Shown: positions 47,643 to 55,263 of the stretch, one piece after another | Layout: the number at the start of each line of letters is the position of its first letter | Numbering within the stretch: position 1 is the stretch's first letter | Source of the DNA: CAVQCT01 sp964371785 | GTDB lineage: Bacteria; Zixibacteria; MSB-5A5; GN15; FEB-12 | NCBI GenBank assembly: GCA_964371785.1 | Contig: CAYJOL010000005.1 | Coordinates: 320,709 to 384,708 of the forward strand | DNA length: 64,000 nt | Direction of reading: 5' to 3' | Program-made: the position numbers and the translations under genes | Notes under the pieces: generated by a model | Seen by the model: the letters and a program-made list of their open reading frames with translations, nothing else | Database searches by the model: none | What the model was told of the DNA's origin: nothing

Positions 47643-48254
47643 TTACTTTGACTTCCGCTTCTTGCTGACGCCGACTTTGGTGTGACGAAGTACCTTGTCG
47701 CCCCGATGATACCCCTTACCAACTTCCAGAGCAACGATTCCCTCGTCCTGTTCCTCCGAGTCAACCTGCATCAGCGCATCGTGAAAATTCGGATCGAACG
47801 GCTTGCCCAGCGCCTCGATCGGTTTCACGTTGTACTTTTCGAGCAGACCGATCACCTGACTGTGTATCAGCTGTACCCCCTGGCGCAACGATTCCGTGTC
47901 TGTGTCCTTGTCGGCGTGCTGTAATGCCCGCTCAAGATTATCGGCGATCCCAACCAGGTCCAGCAAGATTTTGTCATTCGCCGACTGCACCATCTCATCG
48001 TACTGGCGCGCTACCCGCTTGCGGTAGTTGTCGAATTCGGCGGCCGTTCTCAGGAGTTTGTCCTGAAGCTCCTGGACCCGGGCTTCGAACTGCTGCTCAT
48101 CGGTAACGTCCGCCGGATGTTGCGAATCCGGTGAGGGCCCGCTCTCATCCGCCTCGACTTCCGGAAGAGACTCGTCTGAGAGCTCCGCATCATTGACATC
48201 TTTCGGTCTCTCGTTCGCGGTATTTCGATTCTTATCTTCGAACATCTCGTTCAA
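47643..48254 (-). CDS. grpE: Nucleotide exchange factor GrpE
   Basis: A 203-residue protein with a disordered acidic N-terminus, a long coiled coil (VQELQDKLLRTAAEFDNYRKRVARQYDEM) and the beta domain ending VEALGKPFDPNFHDAL-like 'IEALGKPFDPNFHDALMQVDSEEQDEGIVALEVGKGYHRGDKVLRHTKVGVSK'-type motif. It drives ADP release from DnaK. Overlaps hrcA by four bases. Confidence 0.96.
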   Translation of the reverse strand: MNEMFEDKNRNTANERPKDVNDAELSDESLPEVEADESGPSPDSQHPADVTDEQQFEARVQELQDKLLRTAAEFDNYRKRVARQYDEMVQSANDKILLDLVGIADNLERALQHADKDTDTESLRQGVQLIHSQVIGLLEKYNVKPIEALGKPFDPNFHDALMQVDSEEQDEGIVALEVGKGYHRGDKVLRHTKVGVSKKRKSK

Positions 48255-49294
48255 TCCTTATTTATTGTCAGCTCGGAAAGAACCTCGGTGATGGCTCTCG
48301 CCGTGTAGTCGACTACCGACACCAGCTTGTTGTAATCCATGCGCGTTGGTCCGATTATGCCAATCGTTCCTACTACGTTGCCGACTTTATAGCGCGATGT
48401 CACCAATGAGCAGTCAACTATCTCTCGGTATCTGTTTTCATGGCCGATCGTAATAACCAGTTCTTCCTGCGTGGCATTATCGAGAAAATCCGAGAGGACC
48501 CTATTGTTCTCGAGCACCCGCATCAGTTCAGAGACCTTCATCAAATCCGAGAATTCAGGCTGCTGCACCAGATTGTCAGCACCCGAGACTTTTATATCCT
48601 GCGCCTGACTGTCGGTCCAAATCTTGTCTTTGCTGTCCACTATCAACTGAAGCAACTTGCCGTGCCCGCTTACATCCTTCATCCGCTTGGCGATCGTATC
48701 GCGAATCTCCGCCAGAGACAAACCGCCGAGGCGTTCGTTGAGAATCGCCTCCAGTTCCACCAGTGACGGCGATTCGAACGAGGCCTCCACCTCGATAATG
48801 ACCGACCTTACCAGACCCGACTGCACCACTACTACCACCATCAGCCGTTCATCGCTGAGGGGGATCAGGTCGATGCGCCTGAGAACTCCGCGTTCGAACC
48901 GCGGCGCGATAGTAACTCCGAGCTGTCGGGTAATCTCGCTGAGAATCTTGCTGGTTTGCCCGAGAATCTCGTTGATCCCCCGGCCTTCCTTGAGTATCGA
49001 TTTTCGGATGTGTTCTTTCTCAGCCTCCGTCAGACCTTCCGGCTTGAGCAGATAATCGACATAGACACGATAGCCCAGGTCGGTTGGAATGCGCCCCGCC
49101 GATGTATGCGGCTGCTGTACCAGTCCGAGTTCCTCGAGATCCTGAAGCGTGTTGCGTACCGTCGCCGAGGATATGCCCATCTTGAACTTGTTCGCGATCA
49201 CTCGGGACCCAACCGGGTCGGCGGTCGATATGTAATACTGAATCAGGTTGTTGAGAATTACCTTCTCACGCGCTGACAGATTTTCAAAAGCCAT
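48251..49294 (-). CDS. hrcA: Heat-inducible transcription repressor HrcA
   Basis: A 347-residue repressor: winged helix at the N-terminus (YYISTADPVGSRVIANKFKMGISSATVRNTLQDLEELGLVQQPHTSAGRIPTD), GAF-like middle and C-terminal VGTIGIIGPTRMDYNKLVSVVDY. It binds CIRCE and represses the chaperone genes until its GroEL-dependent folding fails under heat. First gene of the operon; a CIRCE-like operator lies 31 bases upstream. Confidence 0.96.
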   Translation of the reverse strand: MAFENLSAREKVILNNLIQYYISTADPVGSRVIANKFKMGISSATVRNTLQDLEELGLVQQPHTSAGRIPTDLGYRVYVDYLLKPEGLTEAEKEHIRKSILKEGRGINEILGQTSKILSEITRQLGVTIAPRFERGVLRRIDLIPLSDERLMVVVVVQSGLVRSVIIEVEASFESPSLVELEAILNERLGGLSLAEIRDTIAKRMKDVSGHGKLLQLIVDSKDKIWTDSQAQDIKVSGADNLVQQPEFSDLMKVSELMRVLENNRVLSDFLDNATQEELVITIGHENRYREIVDCSLVTSRYKVGNVVGTIGIIGPTRMDYNKLVSVVDYTARAITEVLSELTINKD

Positions 49295-49324
49295 TCTTAA
49301 AGTCCTTGGAATGTTTCTGCCATA

Positions 49325-49351
49325 TTGGCAGTACCTCTGGCAGAGTGCTAA
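49325..49351 (-). promoter_or_regulatory. CIRCE-like HrcA operator
   Basis: Inverted repeat with nine-base spacer: the arm GAGTGCTAA (49343-49351) is a perfect CIRCE half, and the other arm TTGGCAGTA (49325-49333) matches six of nine consensus bases. It lies between hrcA and a TTGACA box on the reverse strand. Confidence 0.75.
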
Positions 49352-49376
49352 TAAAGATCATGATTCTTATAACAAT

Positions 49377-49382
49377 TGTCAA
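49377..49382 (-). promoter_or_regulatory. Possible -35 box of the hrcA operon
   Basis: A perfect TTGACA on the reverse strand, 25 bases before the CIRCE-like operator. The matching -10 box is not clear; AT-rich sequence at 49352-49359 is in the right place. Confidence 0.4.
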
Positions 49383-49424
49383 GGGCAATTGATTCCGGCA
49401 GGGGGAATTTCTCCGACAGTGAAT

Positions 49425-49453
49425 CAAAAAACCGGCCCGGAGTTCCGGGCCGG
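49425..49453 (-). terminator. Rho-independent terminator after the Lys/Ser-rich secreted protein
   Basis: On the reverse strand a perfect 10-bp GC stem (ccggcccgga/tccgggccgg) with a two-base loop is followed by six T residues. It separates the 49513 gene from the hrcA promoter region. Confidence 0.9.
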
Positions 49454-49512
49454 CTGGTATCAGAGAATCTATTATAAACAGCTCCTGTGGGAGCCGGGAG
49501 GACGAACAGATC

Positions 49513-49938
49513 TCATTTCTTTTTGGCGCTGTCTGCTTTCTTGCTATCGTCCGTTGTTTTGGTGGCAGATCCGTCGCCACCTTTCTTCGTCGCATTGTCA
49601 CTCTTCTTGGCCGAGTCGGTGTTGCCGGACGATTTCGTTGCCTCTGCTTTCTTCTGCTGCTGGTCCTTGCTCTTCAGGTTCTCTTTGCGGTCATCGATAC
49701 CGTTGTTGTTTTTGTCGATGAAGCTGTCGAATTTATTCTGAGCCGGCGTCTTGTTGGAGTTAACTGAAGTCTTGGCGGCTTTTTCCTGGCTACCACCCTT
49801 CTGTTGCTGCTTCTCATTTACCAGCTCTTTCTTTTCGATCTTCTTGGCGTCTTTTTCCTTCTTCTCAACTGCTTGAGCCGTTCCGCTGAACGAGACTGCC
49901 AAAAGACCGGTCAGGATGTACACAACTATAGTCTTCAT
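49513..49938 (-). CDS. Secreted Lys/Ser/Gln-rich low-complexity protein
   Basis: A 141-residue protein with a signal peptide (MKTIVVYILTGLLAVSFSGTAQA) and a highly charged mature part made mostly of Lys, Ser, Asp, Gln and Thr. One ordered island, FDSFIDKNNNGIDDRKENL, has the shape of a single EF-hand/dockerin-type calcium loop. It ends in KKADSAKKK. No family recognised. The next gene upstream also has a Ser/Lys-rich tail, so the two exported proteins may act together at the surface. Confidence 0.6.
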   Translation of the reverse strand: MKTIVVYILTGLLAVSFSGTAQAVEKKEKDAKKIEKKELVNEKQQQKGGSQEKAAKTSVNSNKTPAQNKFDSFIDKNNNGIDDRKENLKSKDQQQKKAEATKSSGNTDSAKKSDNATKKGGDGSATKTTDDSKKADSAKKK

Positions 49939-49995
49939 TGCTCCGTGCCTTTATACAGTCAGGCGCTTTCGCGCCTGACGTTGTAAGATACTTTC

Positions 49996-51516
49996 CTATC
50001 TGCGGCCGCCGGATTTCTTGGAGGAACCGGACGACTTGCTTTCTGAGGACTTGCCGCGCGAGCCGGCCTCGCCCGAAGACTTCTGATTACCGGACGGCTC
50101 AGCACGCTTCACGGTTGAAGAGGATCGTTCGGACGATCCGCCGCCGGACTTGCCCTGCTCAACCTTCGGCTGTGAACGCTTGGGCTGAGCGGCTTCGGAC
50201 TTTCCGGAACTGCCGGACTTCTTCTGATAGTAGTCGGAAGAACGTTCGGACGAACGCTTGGTGGCTTCACTGGACCGATCTATTGTCTGGGAACCACGGT
50301 CATACTTGTCACCACCCGTTCTGCCTTCGACTACTTTCGACCGCGTTCCGGTCCGATCACTCGTCACACCCTCGGAAACCTTATAAGCTGAGCGCTCACG
50401 CTTGGAGTCGCTGAGAGTCGAGCCGGCCGTTTCATAGCCGCGATCGGTTCTGATGACCTCGCTGGTACCGCGCACGTGCTTCTTGCTCAGGATGACGTCA
50501 CCAACAGTTTTGGAACCCGGGTTCGTGGCCACAACCTTCCCTTCGGGGCGGAATACGTCGGCCGTCTTGTATTTCGGGTATCCGTTCTTCACCGGGTCGC
50601 GGTAACCGATCGTACGCACTTCTTTGTACTTTGATACCGCCTGAGACGAAGTGTGAATGACATTCCTGTTAAGCACAACGGTGTTGTATCTGGTGATATG
50701 CACATCGTGCTCCCAGCAGTATCCATATCGATCATAAATGGTCAGGGTGTGCCATCCGACGAAAATGCGCGGGATGTACAGCGGGGCGATACCCCAGTAC
50801 ACACCATTGACATACACTGTTCCGCCCCACGGGTAGTCAATATACACGTTGCCGGTAAGGGTCCAGGCCGGATAGTCCGGATAATAGACCGGGCGGTAGT
50901 AGTTGTCTTCCCACTGGTCGACATACATCGCCGAGCGGTCAAAAGCAAACCGCTGGCCATCGTAACCCACGAAGAAACGACCATTGACATAGTCCATGAA
51001 ATCGAAACGATCGTCGCGGTCAAGAACCAGACCGGAAGTCGGGTACCAGTCCGGAATCGGGAACCGTTCGCGGGACGCTATCGCCTGAATGTTCTCGGTG
51101 CCTTCGGGACCGGTCACCACCAGGTCGAAGTCATCGCCACCACCGGGGATCTGGTAGGTCTCCCCGCCGCGGACGAAATTATCATCGCTCGGGCCGGTCG
51201 GGAACAGCAGGTTGACTCTCCCCTTTGAGTCCACGGTGTAGATGGCCACGAAAGCATCGCGGTTGGTCCGAAAGTCTATCGTGACCTTATCTCCGACATA
51301 GAACTCGCCATCGGGGTGATTCGTCCAGACATCGATGTCAAGATAGCGGTCGATCTTTACATTGTTGTAATACTGATCAGCCGTGTAATCTTCGTTGTCG
51401 GAATCATCGTACACCCGTGCGAGATTATTCTGCGCCTGCGCGCTGAGCGCGGCGATGACAACCGCAAGGGCCGTCATACTGAAGATGTTGTATAGTTTGC
51501 GCAACATGGTGTCCAC
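49996..51516 (-). CDS. Secreted DUF4384/PEGA-like protein with disordered Ser/Lys-rich tail
   Basis: A 506-residue protein with a signal peptide. Residues about 55-160 resemble DUF4384 (VWTNHPDGEFYVGDKVTIDFRTNRDAFVAIYTVDSKGRVNLLFP). A PEGA-like beta segment follows (GNVYIDYPWGGTVYVNGVYWGIAPLYIPRIFVGWHTLTIYDRYGY). The last 150 residues are low complexity and basic (Ser, Lys, Gly, Glu). DUF4384 is often found in exported or sensor-linked proteins; the role here is unknown. Confidence 0.7.
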   Translation of the reverse strand: MDTMLRKLYNIFSMTALAVVIAALSAQAQNNLARVYDDSDNEDYTADQYYNNVKIDRYLDIDVWTNHPDGEFYVGDKVTIDFRTNRDAFVAIYTVDSKGRVNLLFPTGPSDDNFVRGGETYQIPGGGDDFDLVVTGPEGTENIQAIASRERFPIPDWYPTSGLVLDRDDRFDFMDYVNGRFFVGYDGQRFAFDRSAMYVDQWEDNYYRPVYYPDYPAWTLTGNVYIDYPWGGTVYVNGVYWGIAPLYIPRIFVGWHTLTIYDRYGYCWEHDVHITRYNTVVLNRNVIHTSSQAVSKYKEVRTIGYRDPVKNGYPKYKTADVFRPEGKVVATNPGSKTVGDVILSKKHVRGTSEVIRTDRGYETAGSTLSDSKRERSAYKVSEGVTSDRTGTRSKVVEGRTGGDKYDRGSQTIDRSSEATKRSSERSSDYYQKKSGSSGKSEAAQPKRSQPKVEQGKSGGGSSERSSSTVKRAEPSGNQKSSGEAGSRGKSSESKSSGSSKKSGGRR

Positions 51517-51531
51517 CTTTCTTTGTGGCTT

Positions 51532-52404
51532 CTATCGCAGACTGTTCTGCGTCATACTCTTCTTATTCAGATACTCCGCCGTGTGGACCGGTTTCACCGC
51601 GTCCGGATTTACTACTATCAGTTCAGGATTGTCCTGCGCGGTCTGATAGGCCCACGCCAGCGTGATGGAATTCGTGTTGATCGCCAGCACGCGCACTTTC
51701 GCGTAGTGGCTGTCGTTCGTCCAGATAACATAGGTGTGTCCGAGAATCACTTCGGACCAACCGACATTTGACCATCCGTCGGCCGGCGCATACGAAATCT
51801 CATCCAGACTGTCCGTATAACCCATATCCTGGAGATCCGTATTGACGTCACCGGCGTTGATATAGAACACACTGCCAACCCGGTCAATGTAGATATCCGC
51901 CGCCACGCTATTGTATTGAACGACCGCCTGGGCCGCGAAATTGTACCCGGCCACCGTGGAGTCAACCGCCATGTCAAACAGGGTCACCTGACCATCGGGA
52001 CGCGGCGTGTCAAATACATTCTCTGCCGAAAGATCGGACTCTTGACCAACGTGATCATAGGTCGACACGGCATAGTAATAGGTCACACCGTTGAGCGCCG
52101 TATTGTCTATGTATTCGTAAATCAGCAGGTCAAGATTTGGATTCGCCTGAGCATCGACCGACCCAATCTGCGTGTAATTATTGGTCGGCTCGAGCGACCG
52201 CCAGACATGATATCCTTCGATATCTCTGTCATACGGTCCGTTCCAGTACACATAAATCGCGTGATTAGCCGTAACCGAATAAACCCCCTGGGGAGCTTCC
52301 GGAGCCGGGTCATACACAGGGTTGGTGTTGTCTTCGCAACCGACCAGACCGAACACGGCGACTATCGCCATCGAGCTCAGAATTGATACCAGTGTCCTTT
52401 TCAT
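51532..52404 (-). CDS. Lipoprotein with fibronectin type III domain
   Basis: Start at ATG 52404 (MKRTLVSILSSMAIVAVFGLVGC), which gives a proper lipobox (LVGC) and a Cys at about residue 23; a longer frame to 52533 adds an unlikely leader. Residues about 35-130 form an FnIII-like fold (APQGVYSVTANHAIYVYWNGPYDRDIEGYHVWRS...YYYAVSTYDHVGQES). The C-terminal 150 residues are beta-rich and unassigned. Probably an outer-membrane-linked surface protein. Confidence 0.75.
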   Translation of the reverse strand: MKRTLVSILSSMAIVAVFGLVGCEDNTNPVYDPAPEAPQGVYSVTANHAIYVYWNGPYDRDIEGYHVWRSLEPTNNYTQIGSVDAQANPNLDLLIYEYIDNTALNGVTYYYAVSTYDHVGQESDLSAENVFDTPRPDGQVTLFDMAVDSTVAGYNFAAQAVVQYNSVAADIYIDRVGSVFYINAGDVNTDLQDMGYTDSLDEISYAPADGWSNVGWSEVILGHTYVIWTNDSHYAKVRVLAINTNSITLAWAYQTAQDNPELIVVNPDAVKPVHTAEYLNKKSMTQNSLR

Positions 52405-52528
52405 ATCCTCTTTCCTTCTTCTAGATGTCTTTCCTTGCCCGACTAATAAACAACTTCCGTGCCAAACACGGTACGTCGCTATATAACAATGACTTAACAT
52501 GGGGATACTATCAGAAAAGGAAGAATGG

Positions 52529-52545
52529 CGCACAAAAATTGTGCG
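52529..52545. repeat. Short palindrome upstream of the FnIII lipoprotein
   Basis: cgcacaa-aaa-ttgtgcg is a seven-base perfect inverted repeat located between the lipoprotein gene and the left inverted repeat of the mobile segment. It could be an operator or a hairpin; nothing else supports either. Confidence 0.4.
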
Positions 52546-52556
52546 TGCGTGGGCTC

Positions 52557-52573
52557 GGTACTGTCCTAATTTG
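52557..52573 (+). repeat. Left terminal inverted repeat of the mobile segment
   Basis: ggtactgtcctaatttg, identical to the complement of 55207-55223 over all 17 bases; the match ends on both sides. Confidence 0.85.
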
Positions 52574-52711
52574 AAAGGTGGTAACTAGTTATGTCAAAGC
52601 ACGAAAATAGTGCGGAAACGAAGTTTCCTAGGCTTTTTTGAAGAAAGCGATTGCTGCTCATCGTTGCGCAGTACATTATGGACCGGAAATATACATACGA
52701 ACGCGTGGATT

Positions 52712-53446
52712 ATGCCGAAACCGATTCGTCAGAAGATCATAGATTATTTCAGGTTTACAAAGGACTGTTTCAGGCGAACCAAACTTACGGCCTTTGCTGG
52801 ATTCAACGGAGTGCTCGGGACTATTGTTGTTTCTGTATTGTTTGCGATCTTCCCATCAGTCGACAAGCTCTCTCGAAAAGGAGGGATTGTGTCAGTCTTA
52901 ATATCTATCACCACTTATTTTTTCGTACTTGTGATTATCTGGGTAGTCTCGGCACTCTTTAAGGGAGCGTATAATATACAAAAAGCTTACGAGAAGAGAA
53001 TCGTTGAGCTGGAATCGAAACTTTTTCCCGACTTCGACCCAGACGATCAACCTATCGATGTGGCGATCAATTACATCACGGACTTTACAGATTTTGGAGT
53101 GCGGAAAACTGTGGATCAGATATGTCATGAACTCTTTCGCTTGGGAGCAGGTGCCCGGATAGCATTCTCCGGTCAGCCTGGAACCATGTTCCTTAATAAG
53201 AATTACGAGAAGACGTCCGAGGATTATTGTTCAGTGCCAGCTAATTTTCTCACCACCTGCTATTTGTCAGTTCCAGAAGGTCACAACGAAATGGTTCTCG
53301 CAGAACCGGAAGATCTATCCCAGGGCAACAGATCGGGCGACCCAATCAGAAAATCCCGTATTTATTGGGGGCCGAGAGTATCCATGAGTGACATTGCACA
53401 TCATTTTCCATCTAAATTCGAAGCTCTCAAGCATAAAAATATCTAA
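52712..53446 (+). CDS. Membrane protein of unknown function in the mobile segment
   Basis: Start placed at ATG 52712 (MPKPIRQKIIDYFRFTKD); a GTG at 52610 in the same frame is also possible. Two membrane helices (AFAGFNGVLGTIVVSVLFAIF and VSVLISITTYFFVLVIIWVVSALF) are followed by a cytoplasmic domain of about 150 residues containing VAINYITDFTDFGVRKTVDQICHELFRLGAGARIAFS, a GAF-like sketch at best. No family recognised. A 2TM plus soluble sensor or effector layout occurs in several anti-phage systems, but nothing specific links it to one. Confidence 0.55.
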   Translation: MPKPIRQKIIDYFRFTKDCFRRTKLTAFAGFNGVLGTIVVSVLFAIFPSVDKLSRKGGIVSVLISITTYFFVLVIIWVVSALFKGAYNIQKAYEKRIVELESKLFPDFDPDDQPIDVAINYITDFTDFGVRKTVDQICHELFRLGAGARIAFSGQPGTMFLNKNYEKTSEDYCSVPANFLTTCYLSVPEGHNEMVLAEPEDLSQGNRSGDPIRKSRIYWGPRVSMSDIAHHFPSKFEALKHKNI

Positions 53447-53459
53447 TCCTGTGAGATGT

Positions 53460-53696
53460 CGCCACTTGATCTGCACTTCGCATGTGGGGAAGCAGAATCT
53501 CACGATCAGAATGCAGTTAAGAAGATTTCAGAGGCTTACAAACGCCTACAGCAAGAAGCTGGACTGCCTGAAAGCGGCCTTGGCGGTACATTTCTGGTGG
53601 TACAATTTCCAGCGAATACACAGTTCGATTAAGGCTACCCCCGCGATGAAGGCGAGGATATTGGAGTTACCCTCTGAGTGGGACGTCGTTCTATGA
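53460..53696 (+). pseudogene. 3' remnant of a DDE transposase
   Basis: The frame codes for VGKQNLTIRMQLRRFQRLTN, then AYSKKLDCLKAALAVHFWWY and NFQRIHSSIKATPAMKARIL. This matches the C-terminal end of a widespread transposase type annotated as IS1-family or DDE, whose members read VERQNL...RFTRLTNAFSKKL...YNF.RIH.TL..TPAM. The catalytic domain and the first 200 or so residues are missing. A longer open frame starts at 53388 but its first part has no similarity. Confidence 0.75.
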
Positions 53697-53880
53697 AATT
53701 ATGGTTGCCGGTTTCGGTCGTTAACTTGCTGTATATCAGAAGAATTAGGCGATTTGTATTGACAAAAACCTATTTTCTCTTATTATTTGAATACCAATGA
53801 ACCAATTTGGCAATGTTCCACGTTTAATGATTAAAAGCGGATTTTAGTATTTATTGCCAAAGGCCGATAAATTGAAAGAT

Positions 53881-54201
53881 ATGGAATCCAAGACTAATAG
53901 AAAAGAGAAAGTCGCAAGAGAAAGCGCGGCTCTAAATATCTCTGACGATTTGGAGTATTCAGACGAGATCGTGAAAGACTATTCTTACTACGACTTTGTG
54001 AAGCTACACACCAATGCGAGAGGTATGTTGTTTTCCTTTGGGAAGATGCATCCTGAGGACAAGGTTCCGACCATTTATGAAGAGATTTTTCTCCCGTTGG
54101 ACGTAGCACTCAGCCTACACCACATAATGAGTGGACAATTCGAGATACTTAAGAGCAAAAACGTAATTCGGATCGAATCCGAAGAAGAGAAGAAGTCTTA
54201 G
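53881..54201 (+). CDS. Hypothetical protein upstream of the toxin-antitoxin pair
   Basis: About 106 residues from ATG 53881; a TTG at 53854 would add nine. Charged N-terminus, then DDLEYSDEIVKDYSYYDFVKLHTNARGMLFSFGKMHP...IFLPLDVALSLHHIMSGQFEIL, which has the general layout of DUF3467 (YSD-, F-x-L-x-FG, V-x-x-S-x-x-A-x-x-L), though the similarity is weak. Ten bases separate it from the antitoxin-like gene, so the three are probably one transcript. Confidence 0.5.
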   Translation: MESKTNRKEKVARESAALNISDDLEYSDEIVKDYSYYDFVKLHTNARGMLFSFGKMHPEDKVPTIYEEIFLPLDVALSLHHIMSGQFEILKSKNVIRIESEEEKKS

Positions 54202-54211
54202 GAGCTTTCGA

Positions 54212-54493
54212 ATGCTTGTAAAATCAGAAGACAATGCTATCAGATTCTATACGGCAAATACAGCCACCTTTAGCCCTATTACATCTATACTAGTGAATGG
54301 GGCTAGCTTGTCATGGCTGAGGGACTGTGTAACTACTTCTACCGATTCCGCGGAAGGCTCGCACACCCCAGAGGAAGAAGCTCAGTTTGTCGCTGGCCTG
54401 AATACCATTTTGGCTGAGTTTGATGACCCGAAAACTCACAAGGTCTTCAATACTGTGGAAGAGTTATTTGCCGAACTTGAAGAAGACGATTAA
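54212..54493 (+). CDS. Antitoxin-like protein
   Basis: A 93-residue acidic protein ending KVFNTVEELFAELEEDD, the kind of amphipathic acidic tail that neutralises RelE-type toxins. The first half is not a DNA-binding domain I recognise. Position directly before and overlapping a RelE-like gene is the main support. Confidence 0.55.
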   Translation: MLVKSEDNAIRFYTANTATFSPITSILVNGASLSWLRDCVTTSTDSAEGSHTPEEEAQFVAGLNTILAEFDDPKTHKVFNTVEELFAELEEDD

Positions 54494-54833
54494 GAATCAG
54501 GGGCCTTCGGGAAAAAGCAAATTACCGTTAATTGATCTAGCGGGCTCATTTAAGAGGGCATATAAACAATTTCTACGAGACGCCGATGATAAAGAACAAA
54601 TTGATGAAGCTGTTTCTGCTCTTGCCAAAGATCCCAATAATGTCCCCCAGAAACTAAAGAAGACCAAATATAAGGAATGCCCAGCGCTGAATAAGAAGTA
54701 CGGGGACATTTACATAATCCATCCAAGTGATCATCTCCGGCTAATCTACACTTTTGACGCAAATACTATCTACTTAATCTTCGTAGGGACTAGGGAAAAC
54801 TACTACAAAAAAGTTCGAGCTCTAGCGCCCTAA
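54468..54833 (+). CDS. RelE/YafQ-like toxin
   Basis: The protein has the RelE fold plan: LIDLAGSFKRAYKQFLRDADDKEQ helices, VPQKLKKTKYKECPALNKKY, then the strands GDIYIIHPSDHLRLIYTFD and TIYLIFVGTRENYYK, corresponding to the RLIY...IYxLxxGxHxxxY end of the family. No ATG lies between the antitoxin stop and the fold, so a TTG at 54468 with a GAAGAG site upstream is the best start; ATG at 54420 would give a long overlap. Would cleave mRNA at the ribosome if active. Confidence 0.65.
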   Translation: MPNLKKTIKNQGPSGKSKLPLIDLAGSFKRAYKQFLRDADDKEQIDEAVSALAKDPNNVPQKLKKTKYKECPALNKKYGDIYIIHPSDHLRLIYTFDANTIYLIFVGTRENYYKKVRALAP

Positions 54834-54919
54834 TTTCACACGCACCAGATTAGAACTATTCGGATTGAACGAGTGAGACGAGGATTTGACAGGGAGCGTT
54901 GAGATGGGTATTTTAGGGG

Positions 54920-55213
54920 ATGAGAAATCTTAGCTGGCTTCAAAGACTTGTGATCTGGATTGGCGTACTTTTGATCGTCCTTTCGATGCTGTTCCCCTGT
55001 TGGCAATCATTTGCGCCTATGGGAGAGGAGAGTTTTGCTCATGTTGCTGGATACTGGCCATACGTATTCATATTTACCCCACCGCCGGGCGAGTACCTGG
55101 GGATATTCGCTCCGTCAATTGATCTAGCCCGCCTTCTGGCTCAGACCCTAATCATCGTACTCGCCAGCTTCGGCTCTGTCATAGCACTTCCGCCAAAGAG
55201 CGCACCAAATTAG
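54920..55213 (+). CDS. Small membrane protein ending in the right inverted repeat
   Basis: A 97-residue protein with two membrane helices (LVIWIGVLLIVLSMLFPCW and ALAQTLIIVLASFGSVIAL-like end). Its stop codon TAG (55211-55213) lies inside the right terminal inverted repeat, so the element's end fixes the C-terminus. No family recognised. Confidence 0.5.
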   Translation: MRNLSWLQRLVIWIGVLLIVLSMLFPCWQSFAPMGEESFAHVAGYWPYVFIFTPPPGEYLGIFAPSIDLARLLAQTLIIVLASFGSVIALPPKSAPN

Positions 55214-55223
55214 GACAGTACCC
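55207..55223 (-). repeat. Right terminal inverted repeat of the mobile segment
   Basis: caaattaggacagtacc, the exact complement of 52557-52573. It lies 40 bases from the end of the sigma-54 regulator gene. Confidence 0.85.
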
Positions 55224-55263
55224 TTGCCTTATGAGCCCTGAATCTGTGCCTGCGGGTACAATC

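Larger units (their letters stand above)
52557..55223. mobile_element. Inverted-repeat-bounded 2.67-kb mobile segment
   Basis: The segment is bounded by perfect 17-bp inverted repeats, ggtactgtcctaatttg at 52557-52573 and its complement at 55207-55223. Inside, base composition is visibly richer in A and T than on either side. It contains a 3' remnant of a DDE transposase, an unrecognised membrane protein, a toxin-antitoxin-like pair with an upstream partner, and a small membrane protein. Flanking genes are intact on both sides. I see no target-site duplication. No complete transposase is present, so it would need one in trans. The inverted repeat is direct observation; mobility is inference. 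Confidence 0.7.

Noticed and set aside
53388..53459. First part of the open frame containing the transposase remnant
   Set aside because: It overlaps the end of the membrane protein gene and shows no transposase similarity; only the part after about 53460 is supported.
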